Shown: one piece after another, positions 1 to 11,861 of the stretch
Numbering within the stretch: position 1 is the first letter of the stretch
Layout: each line of letters opens with the position of its first letter
Assembly: GCA_039105265.1 (NCBI GenBank)
Contig: JAPFFF010000014.1
Location: 62,001-126,000 of the forward strand
Length of the DNA: 64,000 bases
Origin: Tritrichomonas musculus
Lineage: Eukaryota; Parabasalia; Tritrichomonadida; Tritrichomonadidae
Direction of reading: 5' to 3'
The notes under the pieces: model-generated
The model's input: only the letters and a program-made list of their open reading frames with translations
Databases searched by the model: none
What the model was told of the DNA's origin: nothing
Made by a program: the position numbers and the translations under genes

Positions 1-169
1 AAATATAATTAATAGCATTTATTATAATAAAATGGCCCATTAAAAATTAGAAAATTTGAATCATGGAGAAAATTGAATATTGATATTTCTGTGATTTTTT
101 GATTTGATGGATTTTTCCTATTATATTTTATGTAGTATTTGATATATACATAAAATTAAGGAATCTAAT

Positions 170-1300
170 TACACCCCGAGCTAAAGTCTATTTTAAACGG
201 CTCTTATTACATCAAAATATCATTTATTCAAAAAGCCAAAAAAGAGCATATTTCATGAAAATAAAAACGTTTTTTTTTTTAGTTTTTTGGTTAACAAATT
301 TATCTTTATCTTTATATATATATATTAAAATTTGGTTAACAAAATTAATAAAAAAAACTTAACGTTTTCCAAAAATAACGAGCTGTAATAAGGACCTTTC
401 AATTTGTTTTATATGGCTGAAATTTCAATAGTCTCTTGTAATAAGAATTCAATACTCCCGCTTTAAGGAGTATTGAAATTATTTTATTTGTCAAATAATT
501 GAATACTTTTTGCTTTAAGGGTTGAGTACTTTGCTTTAAGGATTCAATACTTTAAATATATTTTCAGAGTATTTTATATAGTATTTTTTACAAAAATATT
601 GGATATATTGCATTATCTTTTTGTCCTCACGACAATTAAATTGCACAATATACTTATATATTTAAGATTATATATAAAAACATTTATTATTAATATCAAG
701 ATACAAAATAAGACAAATTTCGTTTTAATTCAACCGAACATTTTGCTTTAGATAATCATAATATCTATAATTATAATACAATATTATTATTAATTTCATA
801 AAAAAAATCTTATATATCTATAAATAACCAAAATATTTATATATTTATAATAATAAATTTCTTTCAATTTTTAAAGTAATAAAAAAGTCCATTTATTCCT
901 ATCATAAAATGGTTTAATATAATATTTTATATTTATTTTGATATAATTAAATGTTTGAATATTCTAAATAATAAATATATTATTTTTAATCGTTTAAAAA
1001 CCAAAAAATTAATGTTCTTACATTTTGGGCTTTTTCAATTTATGTAATAAGATTTGAGAAATACTGTAATAAGGAAAAAATCTTTGATTTTTCGAACAAA
1101 AATTATAAATATATGATAAGTATAAGATTATAAATTTAAATAATTTTTTTATTTATATATATATTTGTAATTAAACAAGATACTCTTATTTATAATTTTT
1201 TTATTAGGGTCATAAGTTCGTTTGGCAGCTCGTCTTTTTTTTTTTAAAAAAAATTCTTATTACATTTTTATTTTTGAAAATGTAATAAGCTCGGGGTGTA
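170..1300. mobile_element. Non-autonomous DNA transposon, hAT-like (13-bp TIR, 8-bp TSD)
   Basis: The ends are a perfect 13-bp inverted repeat, TACACCCCGAGCT at 170-182 and its complement at 1288-1300. They are flanked by an identical 8-bp direct repeat, AATCTAAT, at 162-169 and 1301-1308. The inside has no long ORF. Seven copies of the 9-mer TGTAATAAG cluster near both ends (203-211 and 1256-1264 inverted; 384-392, 437-445, 1043-1051, 1065-1073, 1281-1289 direct), like the subterminal transposase-binding repeats of hAT elements. Three GCTTTAAGG motifs lie at about 460-540. The 8-bp duplication fits hAT but also P-type elements, so the superfamily is inference. No full-length relative is in the window. 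Confidence 0.85.
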
Positions 1301-1308
1301 AATCTAAT

Positions 1309-2551
1309 TGCGTGTAAAATGAAAAATTGGCACTTTCAAATAAGTTTGTTTTTGAAAATATTGAAAGGGTTGAAAAGTTGAATAAAATCAAAAAAAAAAA
1401 AAAAAATATTTATCATATCTTATTATTAAAAAAGCAAAAATTATTATAATTTTTATATTAATTTACATATAATATATATATATATATTATTTATTAAATA
1501 TTAATAATATAATGAATATGGAAATAAATATTCTTTTTTTAAGTTTACTTAAAAATTCAATGGAGATAAAAATATTTGAATGAATGCTTTTTCGTTTTTT
1601 TATTCAAAATTATGAGATAAAAAATGTTTTTATCTCAATAAATTTATCATAATTTATATATATAATATCAGCTAATAGACATAATAATTAATTAAACTAC
1701 AAAAACATATATATCCATATATATTAAAAAATATTAATTTATTTTGAACAATAAACTAATTTATCAATTGAAACCATAGTTTATATTATTACTTAAGCTT
1801 TAATGCATTGCATAAAAATCAAAATAAATAATTAAATTTGTATATTAATCCAAAAAAAAGTCGAATTTTTTTTTATTCTTCTATACATAAGAAAACAAGA
1901 TACCAAACTATTTTTTTCTATATTTAATTGGTTGATTGAATAGAAAAAGTATTATAATAACCATTTATCAATTGAAATAGCTATATATTTTTGCTGAATC
2001 CATACCAATGTTTTTATAAAATTTCCGAATAAATCCTTTTATTTACGAAATTAAATAATTTTAAAATTTTAAGGTATTCCATATAAAATTTCATTACAAA
2101 TATCTTTTTTATTTTCATATTGATTCAATAAAACTGTTTTTTGATGAGAGAAATTGGTTCACAATTATTTGAAAGAAATTTTTTTTATTCAATTATTTGA
2201 GAAAATAGAAATTCGAAAAAAACTATCTAAACAAAAATATTCTTATTTAAAAATTTAATCTTAAATTAATTATATTTTTTTAAATTAAGATTATACATGA
2301 TAATCTTAATGGATAAAATAAAAAATGATTAAACGTTGATTTGATAAGAAATATATAAATTTTTTATATTTTAATGATATATCAGATTTGCCATTAGCAA
2401 AAACTCATAGAATATTTTGAAAGATATTACAAAAAGTGGAAAAAAGTTGAGAAAAGCCAACTTTACCCTTAAATATATTATTATGATCATAAAATAATAA
2501 GGGTTATAGAAATTTATTTTACTCAAATCATGTCACTCATTTCGAAAATTC
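1309..2551. other. AT-rich intergenic region
   Basis: This stretch is dominated by A/T runs, including a poly-A tract near 1390 and TA dinucleotide tracts near 1470-1490. I see no ORF, RNA gene or clear repeat. Its right end is the 3' flank of the calreticulin gene. Confidence 0.6.
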
Positions 2552-3802
2552 TTAAAGAGAATCAAATTGATCAATATTAGCAGGCTTCTTCTTCTTCTTT
2601 GCTTGCTTCCTTTTGATATCGAAGTAGTTGTTGTCATCATCACTAGAATCTGTAAAGTCGTCCATATCATTATTACGATGGTGATCATCTTTATCTCTTC
2701 TCAAAGATTCAATATCTTTCTGTTTTTTCAGTCTTGCTGACTGTTCATCAAAATTACGAACTTCTTCTTCTCGAATGCTAAGGTAAACATCTTCAAGCAT
2801 TTTTCGTGCATATTCTTCATCATCAGTAATTAAAAAGTTATTAAAAATGGAATCTGGAACATTTTGGAAAAATTCTAAACCTAAATATGCAATATCTGAG
2901 AAGTGACCAAAAGTTGGATCAACTTCAGCTTTTTGGTCAATCATTTTTGGTTTCCAAGGTCCTTTATAATTTGGATTTTTGATGATTCGTGGTGTCCATT
3001 CACCTATGTAATCTGGATTTCTAATCATTTGTGGAGCCCAAACGATTGAATCATCCCATGATGGTGGCTTGAACGCATCTGGGTCAGGAATAAATTCTTC
3101 ATCAACCCAATTTTTAGGCTTTTTATCTTTTGGATCAACAATCCATTCATCATCATCCCAATCTTCTGGCTTTTTATCATCCGGATCAGGAATTTGATCG
3201 ACTGGCGGAATTGGAAAGTGTGAATCAAGAGCTCCTTCATCAACAACTTCACCATCAATTTGAACCTCTATAGTATTATTTTTTCTTATGATGAGAGTAT
3301 AAGAGTGTGTTAAGTGATCTTTAAAGCAATTCAATGGATGAAGAGTTTGATAATGTTCTCCTTTATAGGAAATAATAAAATGAGTTCTTCTGAAGGTAGC
3401 TCCACAAATATCAGGACCAAACATCAGCAAATAATCTGTTTCATTTGAAAAGCGGCCAACATCAGCATCTCCTCCTAAAAGTTTGATGTATTGACCACCA
3501 CAATCAAGATAATAATGTAAACGAACGGTATATTGAATAATCAAATCTCGATCTCGTGTATCCATTCGATGTGTAAGATTAGAATATAATAAATAATTTC
3601 TTTGAGCATCCATAGTTTGCATTCCTCTCTGTTTTCTTTCATCACCATAAAAATCACCTGCACTTAATCGAACTCGACCTAACTGAACGCCTTTTCGAAC
3701 GTGTTTTGGCTTATGCCATCTGTTTTCCCAACCAGGTGCAAATCTTTCTTCAAGGTAAACTGTTGAGCTGCAAAAATATAAAAAATAGATGAATGTTATC
3801 AT
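2552..3802 (-). CDS. Calreticulin, ER lectin chaperone
   Basis: The 416-residue protein is a calreticulin: a Ca2+-binding ER chaperone that retains monoglucosylated glycoproteins for folding. It starts with a hydrophobic signal-like segment (residues 1-17), then EERFAPGWENRW and the N-lobe with CGGQYIKLLGG, FGPDICG and HFIISYKGE. The P-domain has three PDP(D/K)xxKPxxW-type repeats (about residues 203-250) followed by GxW repeats (NPDYIGEWTP, NPNYKGPWKP). There is no C-terminal membrane span, so it is not calnexin. The tail is mixed acidic/basic and ends in QFDSL, with no KDEL-type retrieval signal. It begins at an ATG. Length is typical. Identification is firm; ER retention without KDEL is unexplained. 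Confidence 0.95.
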   Translation of the reverse strand: MITFIYFLYFCSSTVYLEERFAPGWENRWHKPKHVRKGVQLGRVRLSAGDFYGDERKQRGMQTMDAQRNYLLYSNLTHRMDTRDRDLIIQYTVRLHYYLDCGGQYIKLLGGDADVGRFSNETDYLLMFGPDICGATFRRTHFIISYKGEHYQTLHPLNCFKDHLTHSYTLIIRKNNTIEVQIDGEVVDEGALDSHFPIPPVDQIPDPDDKKPEDWDDDEWIVDPKDKKPKNWVDEEFIPDPDAFKPPSWDDSIVWAPQMIRNPDYIGEWTPRIIKNPNYKGPWKPKMIDQKAEVDPTFGHFSDIAYLGLEFFQNVPDSIFNNFLITDDEEYARKMLEDVYLSIREEEVRNFDEQSARLKKQKDIESLRRDKDDHHRNNDMDDFTDSSDDDNNYFDIKRKQAKKKKKPANIDQFDSL

Positions 3803-4032
3803 ATTTTTAATAAAAAATGGTTATATTTAATTGTATGCTTTTATTTGGTCAAAGAAAATTTTGTATCAAATTTAATCTTATCTTATTGAAAAAGATCAAA
3901 ATTTGATGTACTAAAGATTTGTTTTAGGAACTTAGAAGAAAATGAAGATGATCGTTCACTAAAAATTCAAAAAGTCAAAGAGATCTTAGAAAATGAATTT
4001 TTTAGTAAAACAATCATAGGATTCAAGAAGAA
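3803..4032. other. Upstream flank of calreticulin gene
   Basis: This AT-rich stretch lies between the calreticulin ATG and the TTAA-bounded element. I see no clear TCAT(T/A) initiator in the last 40 nt before the ATG. No other feature is supported. Confidence 0.4.
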
Positions 4033-5324
4033 TTAAGGGTGTACTTGATAATTCTGAAGAAAAAATTCAATGAGCTTTCTCAAAAGCAACAATTATTAAT
4101 TTTAAAAATATAAATTTTATTTTAAATACAATACAATACAATAAATAAATATAATAGTAATTATTTTTATATTTAGATCTCAAAAAAATCTGATTTTCAA
4201 AATAATTATTAAGAAAATCTCTTTATAAAAAGATTATATAACTTATTTTTAAATTTATATATATTTATATTCATTTATTAATTTATATTTAAATATATAT
4301 TTAATATTTTTCTAATATTTCATGAGATACAAAAAGAAATAATAATATAAAACTTTTTATTTAATTTATTTTATTTTAAGAATTATATAACTTTTTGTGA
4401 AAGACATTATGATTTTATATCATATATAAACCTTCTTATTAATAGTATGATTTGCATATATTATTCATTTTACTGTGTTTATATAAATTATATATTATAT
4501 AAATTTCAATATTAAATTATTTAAGGAAATATTTACTGCAATATTAATTCTTTTAAAATTAAAAAAAATATATTTAATTTTTTTTTATGTTAAAAACTTT
4601 ACTAGGAAAAATATTATAAAATTATTTTTATGAATATATTTATATATTTATATTATAGATATATAAATAGAATAATATTATATAAATAAATCAAAGAAAG
4701 ATAGATATAATCCTATTATAATAAAAAAATAATTTATGAAAAAGTGTAAAAATATTTTTTCTATTTGAGAATATTTGAAAGGTCAATTCAATATATAATT
4801 TTTGGTTTTTTTAATTTTGATAATATTTATTGATGCATATAATATTTAACATGTAACAATATTTAAATAATATATAGTTATAAATAAAATAATAAATAGA
4901 GATAAATATATAAAAATAAATGTTTACTGAATAAAATAAATTTAAATTAATTTAATCTATTATTAAAAATTGTTCATATATTTCAACTTTTTCTGAAATA
5001 ATTATTTTATTCAATTTTTTGGTGAAATTATTTCCTTCCGGTAAAAATGAAATAAATAACATAAAACTAAGACCAATATTATAAAAAAATATTTCAATCA
5101 TAAAAATATTTAATTTCTAAACTATCTAAACTTTTTCCGAAAGAGCAACCATTGAATTTATTTTCTACAATAACGTATTAAATTGGATATTCGTCTTGAT
5201 CGTTTAGGAGAAAAAATGCGCAAATTGACCTAAACTTTTTCCGAAAAAGCCACCATTGAATTTATTTTCTATAAGATTTTTGTATTTTGAAAGGTTTATA
5301 TATTTTACAGCAGTACACCCTTAA
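4033..5324. mobile_element. TTAA-bounded non-autonomous inverted-repeat element
   Basis: The ends TTAAGGGTGTACT (4033-4045) and AGTACACCCTTAA (5312-5324) are exact reverse complements. Each carries TTAA outermost, as expected for a TTAA target duplication of the piggyBac type. Subterminal DNA is also loosely inverted: ATTCAATGAGCTTTCTC near 4068 resembles the complement of the segment near 5250. The right part holds a 43-bp imperfect direct repeat (5126-5168 and 5230-5272). There is no coding potential in its 1.3 kb. Assignment to piggyBac rests only on TTAA and is tentative. A broken transposase gene of another family starts just outside. Confidence 0.65.
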
Positions 5325-5364
5325 CTTATTTAGTTGAAAAATCAGAAGGTTTCTTTGAAAGGCC

Positions 5365-5950
5365 GAGGACAAAAATACCATGTTACACAAATTGACTTGA
5401 TTATTATCTTTTTGCATTATTTAAGAAGGTACCCAAGATTTGAATAAGGATCATGCTTATTCGGGATAAATAAGAGCACCTATGAAAAATATATAGAAAG
5501 TCAAACTGATCAAGCTTTGAATTGTTGGTATAATCAATTTGTAATATATCAAGGTGAACATATCTTTCCACCAGTAGATGAGGATTTCAATGTTTCCTAC
5601 ATCATTGATGCAACCTTTCAACCCATTAACATACCGATTGGATCATTTGATGACAAAAAAGAATTTTTTTCCGGAAAGCATAACATTTATGCTATAAATC
5701 TCAGGTTATCTGTAACGTTTGAGGTTTAGCAGTTGACATTACTTCAGGTATAACCTGAGTCCGTTCATGATATGAAAGTCTTTGCAGATAATTACAAAAA
5801 GTTCAAAGAAAGGATATTAGACGTTCATTTATTGGCAGGAGATAAAATCATGGCTGATAAAGAATATGTATCGATTGAATATGAAGACAAAGTTCTAACA
5901 CCAAAAAAAGGAAAGCCAATGCATCTTTCTCAACAAGAAAATGAAAAAAT
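5365..5950 (+). pseudogene. DDE_4 / Harbinger-like transposase fragment (broken)
   Basis: Reading across frames gives a helix-turn-helix-like segment (RGQKYHVTQIDLIIIFLHYL ... FGINKSTYEKYI), then IIDATFQPINIPIG, FFSGKHNIYAINLRLSV and VHDMKVFADN. This order matches the DDE_Tnp_4 domain of Harbinger/IS5-like transposases, with first catalytic Asp in IDATFQPI and the SGKH motif. The longest intact pieces are 5517-5729 and 5772-5975. At least one in-frame stop (around 5727) and frame changes disrupt it. The C-terminal part is missing, replaced by the minus-strand remnant that follows. It is a dead copy of a plain DNA transposon gene. Confidence 0.7.
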
Positions 5951-5959
5951 GCTGCGATT

Positions 5960-7070
5960 GCAAGTGTACACATAACAATAGAAAAGTATTTGGGACGTTA
6001 AAAAAATAAATTTGAAAAAAAGAGCAGCAAATATCGCAATGAAAAACCAAAATATGAAGCATTTTTCAAAATTGGTTCTGGAATTAAATTTGTTTTCAAA
6101 TCGCATATATGCGAAATATAATTCGACTAAATGGGTGAAAATACATGAAATATTAAAATTTTCGCTAAGGTTTTTTAATGCATAACCAAGCCCGATTAAT
6201 GTATTTATCGTTCGCCAATAAGATATTTTTTCGGCAAATTTGACCTTAATATGGTTCGATTTCTTTCCTTTTCTTGATCTCAATCCTTCTGAATCTGTAT
6301 TCAATTCATTTAGAACAACATAAGCGATTTTAATGAGTTCATATCATGCTTGTGATGTTAACATTCTGATTAAATAGCGATGTTATATGGAATCAGGCAA
6401 GCAAAAGAGCAAAACTCAGAATTATTAGCAAGAATTAATAAATTACTGGAATTGAATAAATGGAGCGCTAAATCATCGCGCATTGTTTCTAGACCACGTG
6501 CTGAAAAACTAGTTCATCAAGATATAAAATTGGACTTAATTCTCTTAAATGAAAAGCTTGAGTTCCAGGAAACATCTGAATATTATAATTTGAAAATCTA
6601 CCTCTTAAATCTTTAATTAAATGCAACCAGTCGGATACTAGAATGAGACAATTATAATCTGGAACAAGCAATATAATTTCATTGAAATTATCAATGCTAA
6701 ATGAATCAATGAATTTACCTAAATTACGATGAGCTACATTGGTTCCAGATTCACCATCAGTCGATACGTAAATAAAATGAATGTTATGTTTTAAACTTTC
6801 TTCAACAATTCGTTGAATAATGTCCTTTATCCCTTCATCTACATCGTTTTCCTATTTTTTTTTTTACTGATGCAAAACTTTTGATTTGATTATACCATCA
6901 AACGTTTGCATATCAAAAACAAATAAGTTACTTTTACCTGATTTTTCTGGATCAACCGTCGCTGAATCATATGCAATAGTACTAAAGATCACTTTGCCTG
7001 TGCGTAATTCTTTCCTAAATGCATCTAGTAAAAATAAAATCTGACTTGAATCCAACAGGTTATTAACTAC
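5960..7070 (-). pseudogene. Transposase-like unknown protein, copy 2 (degenerate)
   Basis: I do not recognise this family. Minus-strand fragments in order are AYDSATVDPEKSGKSNLFVF (near 6930), YVSTDGESGTNVAHRNLGKF (near 6740), VSDWLHLIKDLRGRF (near 6620) and RTINTLIGLGYALKNLSENF (near 6190). The same order of motifs occurs in the remnant at 7500-9233, so the two are diverged copies of one gene. The TDG...H...F and HLIKxLR-type motifs recall catalytic segments of RNase H-fold DNA transposases, but this is inference. Several frameshifts and stops separate the fragments. The N-terminal part is absent. Confidence 0.5.
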
Positions 7071-7293
7071 ACTTGTTAATTCTTTTCCATATTTTTTTTA
7101 TATAGCATTTGTTTGAGATATCTATTTGTTAGTCTCAGAAAAAGGAAATTTTCTAGCCAAGTTGCCAACTCTCTTGTGAAACAGACTACAATTCTCTTGT
7201 TAAAAATACCTCTCAAAAAGTAATGAGATCGATTATTTCAAATATTCAACTAATCTTAACACCAATGAATGTAGATGTTGGGAGGCAAGTCTC

Positions 7294-7419
7294 ATGAGTG
7301 CCATGTTAGGGATCAAGCTTCCTTGTTCCCATTTGAATTTTTATAAAAAAGAATTTCCTGATATTACACCACCTCCTTTAAAAACCATTAATTTGACTAA
7401 CAGCGCTTTAATTTTTTAG
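7294..7419 (+). pseudogene. Short coding fragment of unknown origin
   Basis: A 41-codon frame beginning at an ATG reads MSAMLGIKLPCSHLNFYKKE followed by FPDITPPPLKTINLTNSALIF. Its composition is protein-like and it lies between two degenerate minus-strand genes. Related-looking sequence continues to about 7510 in another frame. It is probably a scrap of a dead gene on the plus strand. Function is unknown. Confidence 0.25.
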
Positions 7420-7499
7420 AATAAAATTATAGAAACGCAAAAAGTAACTTTAAATCTGGATTATTTTGAAAAAATAAGAAGACTCTCTTATAAAATCAC

Positions 7500-9233
7500 T
7501 TACGTACCACTATAACCAAATCTGTTTTTTATTGAAACGTCTTGTTTCAATTTGTCAAATAACTTTCGTACATGTATAGATTTACCAATAGCTTCAAAAA
7601 TTCTTGAGTATGAATGGTCATTATGGCACGCTATCCTTAGAGAACAATTCATATCTCTAAAGATGCATGCCGATGTGACCTGTTTTAACATAATCGTATC
7701 TCTAAAGAGCAATGAATAAGCCAACAATGGTATTGATGATCCTTATTAAGGTGATTCTTGTTGTTGGAGGTGAGATAGATTCTTTGAATTGATAAAAATA
7801 GTGCATAATAAAGTAAAAAGATGTTTCAAGTAAAAATTTTCTTAATTCATATGACATGTATGGTTTTCTTACAGAATTTATGAGCAAATTGAATGGAAGT
7901 AAATAGAAAACAAAGTGGTAATTATTTTTTCTATTGAATCAAGTATGTGCTTTGAACGAAGTATTTCCAGAGGGTTGCTGTCTTTCATCTTGCCATGAGA
8001 GCACATATCTATTAATGGCTTACCTAAATTAAAATTTTGTAATAATTCATGTGATACTGAAACAGCATTTTTATTTTCAATTGTCACACCATATTTAACT
8101 AGAGTATTACGAAGGCATTTTATCAAACAAAGGAAATCTGATAAAGGGATTCTGCTGATTTTTGAATTAGCCAATGTTTGAATTATTAAACTAAAAGAAA
8201 TATTTGATTTATTTAAATCAAATATGATTTCAAAGAATGATCCATGGAGGCCATCATATTGATGATCTCCATCAGTCGCAATGTAGTCTACAACAATATT
8301 TTTCCGTGAAAATATTTGAATAATTGTTTCAAAACAATTCAATATATTGAATAAATTTCTTGTACAAATCGATCCTTTTTTTTTAACTCAATTTGTACAA
8401 GAAATGGATTAATTTAGGCCTTTATTCACTGTATTAAAAGACGAATAAATTATCATAAGAGTTGTTCATTTTTATTCCACTTAATTGAGGAAATTAGCGA
8501 ATAATATTAGAACCTTTAATTGACTTGAAAGCGGCAGAATCCATAGCCAAAGTGACGTGATACTCATTTTTTAATATTTCTTCAGAAACAAAGTTATCAA
8601 TTATTTTAAAACATTCTTCAATGTAAACAAGTTTTTTAGTATAATTTCTCGTGATCAGAGACAAGCTTTTTCTGATGAGGGTTTCATGAGGCAAAGTTAT
8701 ATATATCTTCTCATATAATCATAATTTTTGGGACTATAAATGAATGAAATTGTTGAAATATCATAAAACTTGGATGAATAAACCCTTCTGTTTTTTTGAA
8801 TTTTTGATTTTGAAACAATTTCCGAAATAACATTGTGTCAAATTGTTTGACAAATGGATCAATCTTAGATGAATTTTGATTCTTATGAGGACTCTAAGAA
8901 GATGAGATTCGACTGTCATAGCCGATATTTGGCTGATCGTTATCAGGAGCTGGCTCTTGAGAATTTTTATCTTGCGACATAAACTCATCAAAATTATTAT
9001 CTTGTCTTTGTGATGTTCTTTGTGATTGTCGTTGAAAGTAATTTTTTACTGTATTCATTGCCGAATCAACGGTTAATTCTGTCGGTTTTTGATAATGATC
9101 TACTAATTCTTGATTAACATTAAAATTTGGAAAATGGGATCTTTTCTTTGAAACCTTGGAACCTTTCTTTCCATGACTGTGAGTGCTCTGAGTGTTAGAA
9201 AAACTGAAAAAGAACTTGTAATTTGTCAGACAT
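7500..9233 (-). pseudogene. Transposase-like unknown protein, copy 1 (degenerate)
   Basis: This is the more complete copy of the family also seen at 5960-7070. From the 5' end it has a Ser/Gln/Asn-rich N-terminal region (9230-8880), a segment around SSKIDPFVKQFDTMLFRKLF, YHVTLAMDSAAFKSIKGSN (near 8540), then the longest intact part (7878-8342) with DYIATDGDHQYDGLHG and PLSDFLCLIKCLRNTLVKYG. The 3' part is RIINTIVGLFIALRD and onwards. The frame changes near 9200, 8700, 8490 and 7880. A 15-bp inverted repeat ATTTCTTGTACAAAT (8355-8369 / 8391-8405) sits inside a break and may mark a small insertion. The family is not recognised; a transposase is the likeliest guess from multi-copy decay. Confidence 0.5.
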
Positions 9234-9326
9234 ATTAAAAAATGATTCTCACATCATCAATCATCCAATTCTATAATCCTCTCAATTTTCTCTCAGAAAT
9301 AATTTCAATGTCATGCTTTTTTTTTA

Positions 9327-11155
9327 ATGAGTCGAAAATCATTGGGACCATCTATAAGAATACCATTCCTAAACACCATTTTCCTTACCTTTCAACAAAA
9401 GTACTACATTATTTATGATGATAAACACGGACCAATCTTTCATACTTATTTCATCAATGAAGAATTTGAAATAATTGTTAAACAAACGCCACAAGTTTCC
9501 ACGACAATTTTTCAGCAGAATTTATTATATAGTCAAGTTTCACACTTATACAAAGATGTTTCATTTACTAATTTCACAGTGAACGAATTCCAATTTTCTT
9601 TTTCGTTTAGTTATACTGTACTTGGAGATAAAATTTCAAATATGAAGCACAAAATATCTGATGCTTCTTTTGAGATTCTAAAAAAGCTTGCCAGAATGTT
9701 TCCCAATAATCCAGATATAATTGACGAAAAATTGCATTTAATTGACACTTATTCTGGACAACAAAAAATAAATATTTAAAAACAGATCTCAACTGAAGTT
9801 CACTTAGTAGAAATTATGTTACTGCATAATGGAATTTCAAAGATTTATCTTCATCCATCCCAAGATGGAGAACTAAAATTCGACGCAAATCACACTATCC
9901 ATTGGTTTGCGTGGATTGCTCCATCGTCTTTGGAAGCTATTAAAAATTTTGACTATATGGAACTCGACTGTACTTTTTCTATTGTGCGTTCATACACTAT
10001 TTGCATTCCTCAAATTATTGTAAATGACATTTCGCTTCCTTTAGGATACATTGTTGGACCTCAGGAAAATCCAGTTCTTTATCAGACATACTACAATGAA
10101 CTAATTTTAGTAAACGGGCACCGAATATTGATTCTGCCTTTTCTTGGCGATCAAGGAAGCGGATTAATAAAGTTTTGCAATGACCTTCAATTAACAAAAT
10201 ACTTTTGTGTAAGGAACATTATAAATAAGATAGGTGCCAACTCAATTCTTGGAAAACTGACATCTAAATTACTAATGTCTCAGTCAGAAGAAGAATTTAA
10301 AATAAACATGAATAAAGTCATTAAAACCGCAACAGGATATTACAAAGAAAGACAAAAAATTTCAGAAAAATTCTTAGAACACTGTTTTTTAGCTATTAAC
10401 AACGATACAATAGTGGAGAATCCTAACATTAACCAAGTTTTACTTAACAAAACCTTGCATTATAAAAGATCGGTGGTTGCTTCTTCTTCGAACCATGCAG
10501 AAGGATTCCACCGATATTTAAAAGTGATTGCAAAAAAGAAAAAAGGATTCGAGTACAATATAGCAAAATTATATAATGTCATTAATCAAAGGTTAATTAA
10601 ATACTCAACAGGATATAGTGCTGGAGAATTGGCATCACGATTTAAGGAAACACTATTGGATAAACAACGAAGGAGTAATATTAAACCTGTCACACAATGC
10701 AATTGCAATACCAATTTGCACTTAAAGAATAAACTTGGTTGCAATATTCCTTGTATTCATATAGTAACATCTGAATCATCTTTTAGAATCCAATTTCCAA
10801 AATTGGATGAGAATAATATTATAAATGATTGTATTTTTAAATGCATTGAATCACCATTAGAAGGTAAAATTTCATAAAATGTGCAAGATGAAGAATTAGA
10901 TGATGATGAAACTAATAATTTCTCATCAAGTTTCATCGAAGAGCAACTAAAAATGTAGAAATAAATGAAAAAGTTGATGATGTACTTAAAATGATTTGCA
11001 AAGATACATTGAATTACGGATTAAAATTGACAAAAATAGGTCATCTTATACAATTTGCAATGATTGATTTCATTGCAAATCAAAATGATTTGACTACTTT
11101 TGAAAATAATAAGGAATTATTAGTAGGGAGGTATTTTGGGTTATATGTAAAATAA
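9327..11155 (+). pseudogene. MULE-like transposase gene, interrupted
   Basis: The first open part (9327-9779, 150 aa) starts at an ATG and ends in a stop. The second (9816-10877, 353 aa) carries the catalytic region: NFDYMELDCTFSIVRSY with a candidate first Asp, then LPLGYIVGPQENPVLYQTYY, a GDQGSGL segment, and SSSNHAEGFHRYLK. A Cys/His cluster (CNCNTNLHL ... CNIPCIHIV) resembles a SWIM zinc finger, so Mutator-like (MULE) transposase fits. Coding-like sequence continues out of frame to about 11155. At least two interruptions make this a dead or dying copy unless read by an unseen mechanism. Terminal repeats were not found. Confidence 0.6.
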
Positions 11156-11861
11156 ATAAATAGCTTGCTGATGTTATGAAATAATTGAAAAAAAAATCAA
11201 GATTTTTAGTTGGTAGTTTTATAAATGCATTTGTTATTTGATATTATTTTGTTTTTTATATAACGAAAGACATAATTTGTATAGTATTCATTAACGATTA
11301 CCTTCATTCTTTTTTGTTTTTGGTATATTCGATTTTAACCGCCAAAAATAATATTTCAATGGCTTATTTTTTACATTTTTTCGATCCCTTTCAGAATTTT
11401 TGAATGCTCATTCGTGATAAACGCAAATAATCTGCTGCATTTTATAAATATTTGGTCAATTTCGCATAATAAACCCAATCATAATCACAAATTGGCTCTA
11501 TATTAACCTCATTAAAAACTAAATAATCCTTTTAGATGATATCTACAACCTCTTTCTCAGCTGAATTCACCTTTGGTGATACCTTTAATGTACATTTTAA
11601 TACCATAGCTTGACCAAAATAATTTTTTGATTTTTTAAGAGGAAAGTTCAAAAAGTGAAAACATTTGAGAGATTTGGACATTTCACCCGCACTTTTTGAG
11701 AGCTCAAAATAAAGAACTCCAAAAATTCATGTGGGGGGGGGGGAAAAAAAAACAAGAAAACTAACGCGCGATATAACCATAAATCATTTAATAAACAATA
11801 ATCATTGAACATACATAAATGTTTTTTGTATTTTGAAATTCAATTAATAGTTAATATCATT
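11156..11861. other. Intergenic region with a degenerate minus-strand coding trace
   Basis: On the minus strand, about 11370-11620 gives protein-like pieces such as VLKCTLKVSPKVNSAEKEVV and CDYDWVYYAKLTKYL separated by stops. This is a gene remnant of unknown family. A short inverted pair, GTTCAAAAAGTG (near 11650) and CACTTTTTGAG (near 11693), belongs to the hairpin motif family seen elsewhere. A run of about ten G lies near 11733. Confidence 0.4.

Noticed and set aside
8355-8405. 15-bp inverted repeat ATTTCTTGTACAAAT as a separate mobile element
   Set aside because: The loop is only 21 nt and no target duplication is visible; kept as a note within the pseudogene.
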